Source: Chionoecetes opilio (Eukaryota; Arthropoda; Malacostraca; Decapoda; Majidae). From it: a DNA stretch of 64,000 nt. A program made the translations under genes and the position numbers. Location: contig JACEEZ010024114.1 in assembly GCA_016584305.1 (NCBI GenBank), positions 350,623 through 414,622 of the forward strand, given 5' to 3'. The first letter of the stretch is position 1, and every line of letters begins with the position of its first letter. A model generated the notes under the pieces. It worked only from the letters and a program-made list of their open reading frames with translations, made no database searches and was not told the origin of the DNA. Positions 28,960-41,941 of the stretch are shown in pieces.

Positions 28960-29370
28960 AACAATCCGCCTTTCCTTCTTCCTCTTGCAAACTTTCAAAT
29001 GCACAACATCAAATGGAGATCATGTAAGTTGAGACTCAATACTGAATCTCAGCCAAGTCACAGTCTGCGGCTCAAAGTTGATCGTAGACATTTTTATTTA
29101 TCAGCTTGATTAGTGAATACGCTTGCAGGCACATGCAGGGATTGTTACAGAATGGCAGCTGACAGTATCAATTGGTAAGAGCCTCTATCGCACTCTGTCA
29201 AGCATTCAAACTGCAATAGTCTTAGTGGGTTCTTGCCAAATTGACTGAATGTTAGGGTTCATTTCCACCACATATCATGATGATATCGGCATACTTATTG
29301 CCGGTGAATTTTGATTAATGAGCTTCATTTGCTGAATTGTAGTACTTTCAGAGGAACTGAAGTCCAGAAA
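28960..29370 (-). pseudogene. hAT transposase fragment, module 3 (degraded)
   Basis: It is collinear with 22215-22620 and 36960-37370 but full of small deletions. The ATCAGCTTGATTAGTG and GGCATACTTATTGCCGG stretches are still recognisable. Confidence 0.6.
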
Positions 29371-29504
29371 AGGCTTGGGAGCTTTGGAAGTGTAAGCAGT
29401 CGAGCAATATTCATATATTAGATTAATAATAAATACATATAATATATAATATAGAAAGTCTATAATATAGATAATAATATATAGGATATATAACGGCGAT
29501 TTCT

Positions 29505-29670
29505 GCAATTGAAAAAGGAAGGAAGAGAGAGGAGGGGGGGAGGGAGGAAGAAGAAGGGATGGGGGGGAGGGGAAGGAAGGATAGGAGATGGGGGGAGAAG
29601 GAGGCAAGGGAGGGGAACGGAGGAGGAAGGAAGGAAGGGGATGGGGGGGAGGAAGGAAGGAAGGAAAAGA
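29505..29670. repeat. GGAAGG/GGGGGAGG tract upstream of copy 4
   Basis: A G-rich purine repeat. The segment after it (about 29672-29700, GGACAGGATATGAAGACGG) is the counterpart of the TATA region of copies 2 and 5 but lacks TATATAA. Confidence 0.8.
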
Positions 29671-30254
29671 GGACAGGATATGAAGACGGAAATGCATGGC
29701 TTTCCACGACACAGGCAGGTCGAGCACTTAAAGCGAGAAATGTCCTGTTCGTCTGTGGTTGTGGACATTTGTGGTTCAAGTCGATTCGGGGCGACATTCT
29801 AACTGTCTCCTGTTTTCTTCTCTCTCGTCTGTTTTCCTCTCTGAACGAGCCAATATTAATCATACTCTTCTGTCTCTCGTGGGTATCCTGGTCCCTACTT
29901 TTTGCTGCTCAAATTTTGTCTCTTCTCTAGGTCGTTCTACTCTGTATCATTATGGTTTCTGTCAGCCTTTCAATAATACTCTCTATACAGGTATCACTTT
30001 TTCTCTCCTCTCTTCTTCTCTCTCCGTTCCCTCTCTCTCTCTCTCTATCTCTCTTCGTCTCTCTGCTGTTGTCTCTCTCTCTCTCTCCTCTCTCTCTCCT
30101 GGTTCTCTCTTCTCTTCTCTCTTTCTGATCACTTTCTTCTACATTCTCCATCTTCCTTCTCTCTCTCTCGTTATGGCTCTCTGTTCGCCACCCCGCCTCT
30201 TTCCTCCCGTTCGCATCAATTAAGTAACTGCAAGACTATTCACTTCTCAACTGG

Positions 30255-32829
<2,575 letters not shown>

Positions 32830-32833
32830 AAGT

Positions 32834-32835
<2 letters not shown>

Positions 32836-32872
<37 letters not shown>

Positions 32873-32879
32873 GCTCTCT

Positions 32880-32935
<56 letters not shown>

Positions 32936-33000
32936 CTTTTCGTCTCTCTGTCTCTCTATCATCTCTTTCTCTCTCTACCTGTCTCTCTCTCTCTCTCTCT
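32836..33000. repeat. (CT)n array after the copy 4 stop codon
   Basis: Interrupted CT dinucleotides are followed by the shared 3' flank (GCTGTCAGTTGCTTAG, then GTGCCATATATGTG) with many small indels to about 33600. A minus-strand R1 is at about 33450-33515. Confidence 0.85.
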
Positions 33001-33829
33001 TTTGCTGTCAGTTGCTTAGTTTCATGTATGCATTCTCGAGCTTTGTTTCAAATTTTATAGCAGCTAGGATTCAAATACTTTAGTTTGCAAGGTGCCATAT
33101 ATGTGTAAGCTATATTGATTTTGCAATGTATGTACTATATATGAAGCAAAAAAATACATTTGTCACGACTAACACTTGGATTCTAAATCCCTGAAAAATT
33201 GAGTATGAAAACGACCAAAAAAAAAAGTTACATTGATTAGAACAAAACCCTTTGGTAAGAATGTCGAAAACATAATACTTCTACGTATTACCTACACCAT
33301 CTGTCCACGCTTGCCTCTTTCAGAATTCTTACAAAAATCCTACTGATGGAAACACTGAGTGCTTGGCGGCAACATTGACTTCAAAACAACCTCAATACAG
33401 CAGTAACACACAGTCTTACGTTGACGAAAGATGGAAGAATGGTGGATAGAACAGAAACTACCTCGTGTAGGTCTCACGGCCTCGTGTCAGGCTTCCTTAT
33501 TTTCTAATGTTCTCCTCAATGGTTGGTCGCAAGATGTGTACGTAGATGTTGTAAACAGGAGTGGATGATAACTGGTGGAGCACTATAATGCTTGGAATAT
33601 GAACGGTAAGAGCACGATAGAGCATTATGTTAGGAGGTAGTGGTAGGAGATATCGGAGCAGTAGTATGGAGTGATAGTAGATAGATAGTGAGATAAATGT
33701 GGCTAGGCAGATGGAGTACCTGCTGGGGTTGTGTGCTGAGTGATGGAGGGACAGTCGTGTGGTTGAGTGTGTACATTAAAAGACAAGTTCTTTGTTATGA
33801 GAATGTGTTCTGCCATGTCTGTAGTGTCA

Positions 33830-33853
33830 TCTATATTAATAAAAGCGAAAGTG

Positions 33854-33932
<79 letters not shown>

Positions 33933-34682
33933 TATAGGTTCCGCCCCCGTGGCGCAAACACCTCATATGGCACATTTTTGGAATCGGGTCGACCAGGGGA
34001 AGGTCATAAGCCCACTTATGAGATGATCCGATCACTTTTTTTTTCTTTTTTTTTAGCAGCCTATTAGCGAGAATTGTGAAAACAAAAGTGGGTTGCGAGA
34101 ATTGAGGAAGCCTTGATGTAGGGTGATGGGTAATGGGTGAGTGAATGGGTGGGGTGATGGGTAATGGGTGTGGGGTGATGGGTGAGTGAATGGGTGGGGG
34201 GTGATGGGTTGGGGGTGATGGGTGATGGGTGAGGGAATAGGTGGGGGGTGATGGGTAATGGGTGAGTGAATGGGTGTGTGGTGATGGGTAATGGGTGAGT
34301 GAATGGGTGGGGGTGATGGGTAATGAGTGAGTGAATGGGTGGGGGGTGATGGGTAATGGGTGAGTGATGGGTGTGTGGTGATGGGTAATGGGTGAGTGAA
34401 TGGGTGGGGGTGATGGGTAATGGGTGAGTGAATGGGTGGGGGGTGATGGGTAATGGGTGAGTGAATGGGTGGGGGGTGATGGGTAATGGGTGAGTGAATG
34501 GGTGGGGGGAATACATACATTTCTACATCCATGATTTCAGGAAAGTTAAAAGGGGCTATCTGGAGAGTCCATGTTTGGTGGGCCGAAGGCCCACCAAACA
34601 CAGGTGGTGGGCCGAAGGCCCACCAATAGCCCTCCGCAGGAGCTAGCCAAAAAGTCCGCCCGGAGGGCGGCTTTGCGGCTAG
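33830..34682 (+). mobile_element. Non-autonomous Helitron, 853 bp
   Basis: It begins TCTATATTAATAAAAGCGAA and ends GCGGCTAG, inserted between A (33829) and T (34683). Removing it restores GTGTCA|TAGTTTATATAACTCC. The uninterrupted form of that sequence is present in module 3 (26881-26901) and, slightly changed, in module 2. Near the 3' end a hairpin (CCGCCC-GGA-GGGCGG) lies 8 nt before CTAG, as Helitrons require. The interior has (TCTG)n and (GT)n near the 5' end, a minisatellite of about 30 bp (34120-34505), and a fragment of host DNA (34509-34570). There is no Rep/helicase ORF. Confidence 0.9.
34120..34505 (+). repeat. Minisatellite inside the Helitron
   Basis: Tandem GGGTGATGGGTAATGGGTGA followed by GTGAATGGGTGGG-like units of about 30 bp. 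The proline/histidine/threonine ORFs on the minus strand are by-products. Confidence 0.85.
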
Positions 34683-34720
34683 TAGTTTATATAACTCCTA
34701 AAAAAAATTAGTTCATGCTG

Positions 34721-35199
34721 TACCGTAGATAACACTAAAGTCGCCAGGACAACGTTTTTTTCGATTTACAGACGACTGGTGGCGTTAATACTTACATTTC
34801 TACATCCATGATTTCAGAAAAGTTAGAAGGGGCTATCTGGAAAGTCTGCGTCATTTTGTGTCTTCATCTGTGTCATATTATGGCTATAAATGAACAAATT
34901 ACAAAAATATCAACCGAGTGGTGACCTACACTAAGAACGCCAGCTAGTGTTTATGTTCTGAGTGTCCTCCCGCCGTCTTCGTCGCCCGAAAAAAAACGAG
35001 TAGGGAAATTTAAAACCGTATATACTTGCAGATACAAAACATAGAACAACGCTGAAACAGGGTAGATTATACAGTCATGATATAAACTACTGTGTTTCAT
35101 CTTCAGTGGCACAGACAAATCAGTAGTGATGCTATAATTCGTAATATATGGCGCTTGGCGACATTAGTGCAGGTGGCAACTCAAGTGTTATCTACGGTA
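34721..35199. mobile_element. M1-family element, module 4
   Basis: Same ends and interior as the 26926 copy. It now lies 38 bp downstream of the Helitron. Confidence 0.7.
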
Positions 35200-35582
35200 A
35201 AAGTGATGATAAAGTTAATTGTTCGAAAAAACTTGCTGGACAGGCGGGACAACCGAGGCTCAAATGTGGGGTGACTGATTGGTGAGAAAGATAATAGAGG
35301 AACTATAGTGGATTGACTGCAGATGAGATCATTTACCTGCTCTAGGAACTGTGGTGTGACTGAGTGATAGGTATGGCTGATTCCGTATGTTTGTCCTTCG
35401 TATTATGGTTGAGACACATTCGACCCCCTTGACCCCTGTGTGGCGTGAATGGTTGGCAGAGCTCGAAGAGCTTCTCTACATATCTACCCTATTATTTGCT
35501 TCTTACTTTATAATATTATATTACCATCTCAAAGAAATACACACACACAAAATAATTTCTATGGTCATCCCCTCCAGTAGGT

Positions 35583-35875
35583 CGCCTCCGTGGTGTAGTG
35601 GTTAGCGCGCCTGGCTACGAATCTGCGGGCCCTGGTTCGAATCAGGGGCAGGGCAAGTCGGCGGCCAGCCCAAACAGCTGTTCTTCCTCCCTTTGGGAGA
35701 TGATAAATGGGTACTTAGGGAAACTTGGGAAAGGTAACTGTGGTAACCTGGATGTCACACTAGCCCTGTGTCCCGGGGTCAGGGGCGCCGAGAGAATTGA
35801 AATGTGCCGGGGCAAGACTAGTTTGGGGCCCCCATTCCTGCAGTAGGTAAAGGTTGAGGTGGGGGCCATACGTAT
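35583..35875 (+). mobile_element. tRNA-derived SINE (family A), best copy
   Basis: The head has GTGGTGTAGTGGTTAGCGCG (A box) and GGTTCGAATC (B box) at tRNA-like spacing, with GGCTACGAATCTGCG between. The body continues CAAGTCGGCGGCCAGCCC, GATGATAAATGGGTAC and GGGGCAAGACTAG. The stem pairing and flanks do not suggest a working tRNA gene. Confidence 0.8.
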
Positions 35876-36102
35876 AGGTGACCAGAGTTCCATGGAGTTC
35901 CATAGTGCGTCGTCTGCTAGTCGTCAGGAGTGTTTTGGAAGCTCGGGGAATTTGCAGCTTTTGATTGCGGATTATTTAAAAACGGTTGACTGGATGCAAA
36001 AAGTGACAACATATTGTTGATATTCGATAATGGCTATATTTTGACTGCATTAAATCAGGAATAATGAAATGGTCTGGACGATTACTTTAAACTTTCTCTC
36101 AC

Positions 36103-36650
36103 CCTTCATGCCTTCCCTCACACCTGATATACCCTCCCTCACACCCTTCATGCCTTCCCTCACACCTGATATACCCTCCCTCACAGCCTTCATGCCTTCC
36201 CTCACACCTGATATACCCTCCCTCACACCCTTCATGCCTTCCCTCACACCTGATATACCCTCCCTCACACCCTTCATGCCTTCCCTCACACCTGATATAC
36301 CCTCCCTCACACCTTCATGCCTTCCCTCACACCTGATATACCCTCCCTCACACCCTTCATGCCTTCCCTCACACCTGATATACCCTCCCTCACACCCTTC
36401 ATGCCTTCCCTCACACCTGATATACCCTCCCTCACACCCTCCATGCCTTCCCTCACACCTGATATACCCTCCCTCACACCCTTCATGCCTTCCCTCACAC
36501 CTGATATACCCTCCCTCACACCCTTCATGCCTTCCCTCACACCTGATATACCCTCCCTCACACCCTTCATACCTTCCCTCACACCTGATATACCCTCCCT
36601 CTCACCCTTCATGCCTTCCCTCACACCTTATACCTTACACCCTTCAGCTT
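36103..36650 (+). repeat. 42-bp minisatellite, module 4
   Basis: About 13 copies of the same 42-bp unit as at 28316, with higher internal identity. Confidence 0.9.
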
Positions 36651-36959
36651 CCCTCCACTGATTACCACCTCACCCCTTCATACCTTTCAAATATATACCC
36701 TTTCCAACCTCAGCACTTCAACTTTAAACTAACCTTTCATCCCTCATTCCATCACCCCTTTCATAAATTTTGGCAAATATTATATTTAACACAACATACA
36801 GATTCAACATATTATATCCTGCGAATCATATACAAGTACAATCCTAATCAATTAGCAAGATTACTACAAATACATATATGGCACATTCATTTGACAAACA
36901 TGGCAAATTTCCCAGGTTTCCTCTGCAAAACTATGAAGCACACTCAAATCAGAGATCAT

Positions 36960-37370
36960 GTAATTAGACTCAATACTGAATCTAGCTAGTCCACATCGTG
37001 CTTGGCTCATTGTTGCTCGTAGACATTTTTATTTATCAGCTTGAGTTTGGTGAATGAGCGCTGTGCAGAGGCGACAGTGGCAGGGATTGTTAGCAGAATG
37101 CGCAGGCTGACAGATACAATGGGTAAGAGCCCTTCTAGTCTGCACTCTGTCAAGCAATTCAAAAGCTGCAATAGGTTTAGTGGGTTCTGCCCAAAATTTG
37201 GGCGATGAACTGTTTGTAGGTGCTTCATTTCCACCACGATATCATGACTGATATCGGCAGGATACTTATCTGCCGGTGATTTTGATTTAAGTGAGCTCAT
37301 TTGCTGATATTGTTAGGTACTTTCAGAGGATACTGAAGTTTCCAGAAATATTCTTGGCAGCTTTGAATGT
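36960..37370 (-). pseudogene. hAT transposase C-terminal fragment, module 4 (best copy)
   Basis: A minus-strand ORF of 97 codons (37007-37300) includes LLNCLTECRLEGLLPIVSVS and RILLTIPATVASAQRSFTKL. This is the C-terminal dimerisation region of a hAT transposase, close to the ZMYM-like/Harbinger-unrelated hAT groups of invertebrates. The E of the usual SAERSF is Q here. There is no catalytic part. Confidence 0.8.
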
Positions 37371-37396
37371 AACAGTCAGTCAGCCAATTTATTATT

Positions 37397-37399
<3 letters not shown>

Positions 37400-37461
<62 letters not shown>

Positions 37462-37488
37462 ATATATATAATATATATATATATACAC
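37400..37488. repeat. (TA)n microsatellite
   Basis: About 85 bp of TA dinucleotides, in the same relative position as the array at 22657. Confidence 0.95.
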
Positions 37489-37519
37489 ACTATAACGCAG
37501 ACTTTCTAAAAAATTCAGA

Positions 37520-37770
37520 AAAGGAGGAAGGAAGGAAGGAAGAGGATGGGGGGAGGGGGAGGAAGGAAGGAAGGGGATGGGGGGAGGGAAGAAGGAAGGA
37601 AGGAAGGGGATGGGGGGGAGGGAGGAAGGAAGGAAGGGGATGGGGGGGAGGGAAGGAAGGAAGGGGATGGGGGGGAGGGAGGAAGGAAGGAAGGGGATGG
37701 GGGGGAGGGAGGAAGGAAGGAAGGAAGGGATGGGGGGGGATGGGGGGGAGGAAGGAAGGAAGGAAGAGGA
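37520..37770. repeat. GGAAGG/GGGGATGGGGGGAGGG tract upstream of copy 5
   Basis: About nine units of roughly 28-30 bp with runs of 6-8 G. It ends 5 bp before the TATA box region. Confidence 0.9.
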
Positions 37771-37775
37771 GCAGG

Positions 37776-37784
37776 TATATAAGG
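37776..37784 (+). promoter_or_regulatory. TATA box of NG-protein copy 5
   Basis: CAGGTATATAAGGCGAGAAC is placed as in copy 2. Here 730 bp separate it from the start codon because of a tandem-repeat insertion, so it may drive a spliced leader or may no longer be the active promoter. Confidence 0.5.
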
Positions 37785-37799
37785 CGAGAACATTGGCCT

Positions 37800-38330
37800 T
37801 TCGTCCGTCGGGTTGTAAACTTTTGTCGGTCGGTGGGGAAGCAAATTCGGTCGTAATTCTCTCCGTTGTCCTGCTCACCTACTCTCACTCTCCTTCCGTG
37901 GTTCGGACGAGGCCACATAAATTCCAATGACCCCTTCGCTCTACGAAGGTATCCTGTCCCCCCTTTTATGCTACTACAAAACTTTTTACTCCTACAATCC
38001 ACTCCGTTCCACTTCCCCCCCCTCCCCCTCCTCTATCTCACTGCTACTATCCTACCGTGGTTCGGACGAGGCCACATTAAATCCAATGACCCCGCTGCTA
38101 TACGGAGGTAATCTTACCCTTTTTTACGCTGCTGCAAAACTTTATACTCCTACAATCCACTCCGTTCCGCTCGCCTTCCCCTCTCTATCAGTGGTTCGGA
38201 TCCCACGAAAAACTGTAGGTCCCTCCGCTCTACGGAGTCCTTCTTCCCCTGTCCAATCTCTGAAAAAAATAAAACAAAACAAAAAAACACTTTTAATCTC
38301 AGACTTCTTTCACTAAATTTTTCACAATTT
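37800..38330 (+). repeat. Tandem repeat inserted in the copy 5 leader
   Basis: The unit with GTGGTTCGGACGAGGCCACA, CCAATGACCCC and CTCCTACAATCCACTCCGTT starts at about 37898, 38060 and, in part, 38190. Module 2 has no counterpart between its TATA box and the exon 1 position. Confidence 0.65.
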
Positions 38331-38505
38331 CCTTCCTCCTGTTTGTATATGTTGGAACGCGGGAGATGTAGTGGAGAAATGACGCCAGCCGCCCGTTCGC
38401 ATCGCAGTTCGACATCGCAGTTCAACGCTCGACTTGCCAGACTATTCTAACTGTCTCTCTGTTTCTCTCTCTCTCCCTTCCCTTTTCTCTCTCTGAACAC
38501 CCAAT

Positions 38506-39988
38506 ATGAAGCTAGTAAAGTGTCTGTTGTGTGTCGGTAAGATGGACCTATTTGTTGTGTTCAATTTTGTCATTTTTCCTGAGGTGGAGTCAAAGACTAC
38601 TCTATACTGGACTTGCTACTCATTTTGGGCTATTTCCAGTGGAGGCCAGTTTTGCGATTCCTGCCATTTTCGAACATCACTCCCTTTTCCCTTCCTATGG
38701 TTTATCAGTATATATGATATACCGTTATCTTCGTAAATGTTTGTTCTATAATATTATCAAATAAAAAACAGTAAAATGCAATAAAGAAATGCCATTATGA
38801 GAGAGTTAAGAAATATGCATGAACTTAATATTCACTTGAACTCATCGCCATTTAATATTTCGCGAGAAAACATTTTAGATGCTCATGATAGAAAGAAGCG
38901 GATTTTCATTAGCTTTCCATTGCTATATTTCGTTTTCTGATAAATGAATCATAACCATGCATAAATTAGCGTTAACTAAAAAAATAACATCATCTTTCGG
39001 GATAATTACCCGATGGATGATGTTATTTATTTAGTTAACGCTAATTTATGCATGGTTCTAATTCATTTATCAGAAAATGAAATATAGCAATGGAAAGCTA
39101 ATTAAATTCCTCTTCTATTGATATGTTGCATGTAAAAAGTCTTCACGCAAAATATCAAATTGCGATGAGTTTAAGTGAATATAAGTTCATGCATATTCCT
39201 TCAGTCTCATAATGGAATTTCTTTAGTGTATTTTACAGTTTTTTATTTGATAATATTATAGAGCAAACATTCACGAAGATAACAGTGTATCATTTATACT
39301 GATATGCCATAGTCTACTGTATTCATGGAACACTTTTTTACTTGCCGATACGATTGATGATGTTATTTTTTTAGTTAACGCTAATTTAGGCATGGTGGTA
39401 ATTCATTTATCAGAAAACGAAATATATCTATGGAAAGCTAATGAAAATCTGCTTCTTTCTATCGCTAGCATCTAAAATGTTTTCTCGCAAAATATTAAAT
39501 GGCGAAGAGTTTGAGTATATATTGAGGTCATGCATATTTCTTCACTCTCTCATAATGGCATTTCTTTAGTGTATATTACTGTTTTTTATTTGATAATACT
39601 ATAGAACAAACAGTTACGAAGATAACGGTATATCATATATACTGATAAACCTTAGGAAGGGAAATAGGGGTGATGTTCTAATATGGCAGGAATCGCAAAA
39701 CTGGCCTCCACTGGTCATGGGCGCGTTGGCGCGGGGCACGAGTAGCAAGTCCAGTATAGAGTAGTCTTTGGTGGAGTATAACTTGTAATCATTTTATGGT
39801 TTTTCTGTCAAGCATTTTCACATAACTTAAGAAAAAGAGAGCTCATTTAGTTTCTCTCTCTCTGTCTGTCTCTCTGTCTCTCTTTTTCTCTCTATCTCTC
39901 TTTGACTCTGTCTGTTTGTCTCTCTATCTCTTTCTCTCTCTTTGGTTCTGTCTGTCTCTTTCTCTATCACTCTCTGTCACTCTGTTTC

Positions 39989-40070
<82 letters not shown>

Positions 40071-41599
40071 CTGCATCAATTACCTACAGTAACTGCAAAA
40101 GGGATTTCTTTTCTCCAACAGGTGTGATAGGCCTCTCTGTTGCCGACCCCCAGACCTACATTCCTCCCGTTAACGGATTTAACGGGAATGGCGACGGAGC
40201 TCCCATTCGAATCACTAATGGTAACGGAAATGAAGTAACCGAATTTCCCATCAATGGTAATGGAAACGGCGGGAATGGTGCCAACGGTAACGGTCTCAAC
40301 GGCAATGGCAATGGTAACGGCAACGGGGTCATCGGTAATGGTGCGAACGGCAATGGAAACGGATATTCCTATAGCAATGGAAATGGTAATGGCAACGGAA
40401 ATGGTAATGGCCTTAATGGTAACGACGCAAACGTTAATGGTAACGGTTATTCCAATGGCAACGGTGATACTGTCAATAGAGTAAATGGTAATGGAAATGG
40501 TGGTAATGGAAATGGCAACGGATATTCTTATGGCATTGGCAACGGAAATGGTGTCAACGGCAACGGAAATGGTGTCAACGGCAACGGATACACCAATGGG
40601 GTCACGAACGGCAACGGCAACGGAAATGGTGTCAACGGCAACGGTAATGGTGTCAACGGCAACGGATACACCAATGGGGTCACGAAAGGCAACGGCAACG
40701 GAAATGGTCTCAATGGCAACGGTAATGGTGTTAACGGCAACAGATACACCAATGGAGTCACGAACGGCAACGGCAACGGAAATAGTGTCAACGGCAACGG
40801 ATACACCAATGGGGTCACGAACGGCAACGGCAACGGAAATGGTGTCAACGGCAACGGATACACCAATGGAGTCACGAACGGCAACGGCAACGGAAATGGT
40901 GTCAACGGCAACGGATACACCAATGGGGTCACAAACGGCAACGGCAACGGAAATGGTCTCAATGGCAACGGTAATGCTGTTAACGGCAACGGATACACTA
41001 ATAGGGTCACGAACGGCAACGGCAACGGAAATGGTCTCAATGGCAACGGTAATGGTGTTAACGGCAACGGTAATGGTGTTAACGGCAACGGATACACCAA
41101 TGGAGTTACAAACGGCAACGGCAACGGAAATGGTCTCAATGGCAACGGCAATGGAAATGGTCTCAATGGCAATGGAAATGGTCTCAATGGCAACGGCAAC
41201 GGAAATGGTCTCAATGGCAACGGTAATGGTGTTAACGGCAACGGATACACCAATGGGCTCACAAACGGCAACGGTAATGGTTTCATCAACGGCAACAGAG
41301 CGCTCATCAACGGGGAGGACCTTGTGGGCGGCCTGAGCGTGGCTGTGGGCGGCGTGGCGGGCGTGGACTTCCCCATCCTGGCCGAGGTTCCCGCCACTGG
41401 CTTCACCTGTGACGCTCTGCTGCCCGGCTACTACGCCGACACCGCCCCCGAGGCTGCCTGCCAGGTGACTATCCCCCACCCCTCCCACTCCCCTCTCTCT
41501 CTCTCTGTCTCTTGATTTAATGCCAAAAAAGGGGAATAGTGCCATTTCTCTCTCTTTCTCTCTTATTGATTGATTTAATGCCCCCAAAAAGGGGAAGTG

Positions 41600-41691
<92 letters not shown>

Positions 41692-41852
41692 ATCAACGGC
41701 AACGGAGTTGGTCTCAGAAGCATCGGTAATGGTAATAACGGCAACGGCAACGGAAATGGAAATGTTCTTATGTTCTCTCTCTCTCATAAGAACATATGAA
41801 AATAAGGAAGCTACAAGAGGCCATGAGACCTATGCACGTGGTAGTTCCTGTA

Positions 41853-41941
<89 letters not shown>

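Noticed and set aside
34053..34601. Histidine/proline/threonine-rich ORF on the minus strand
   Set aside because: It is a by-product of the minisatellite inside the Helitron.
35583..35655. tRNA gene (also 21248, 46143 and 49957)
   Set aside because: A and B boxes are present, but each is followed by a repeated non-tRNA body and recurs as a dispersed family, so these are SINE heads.
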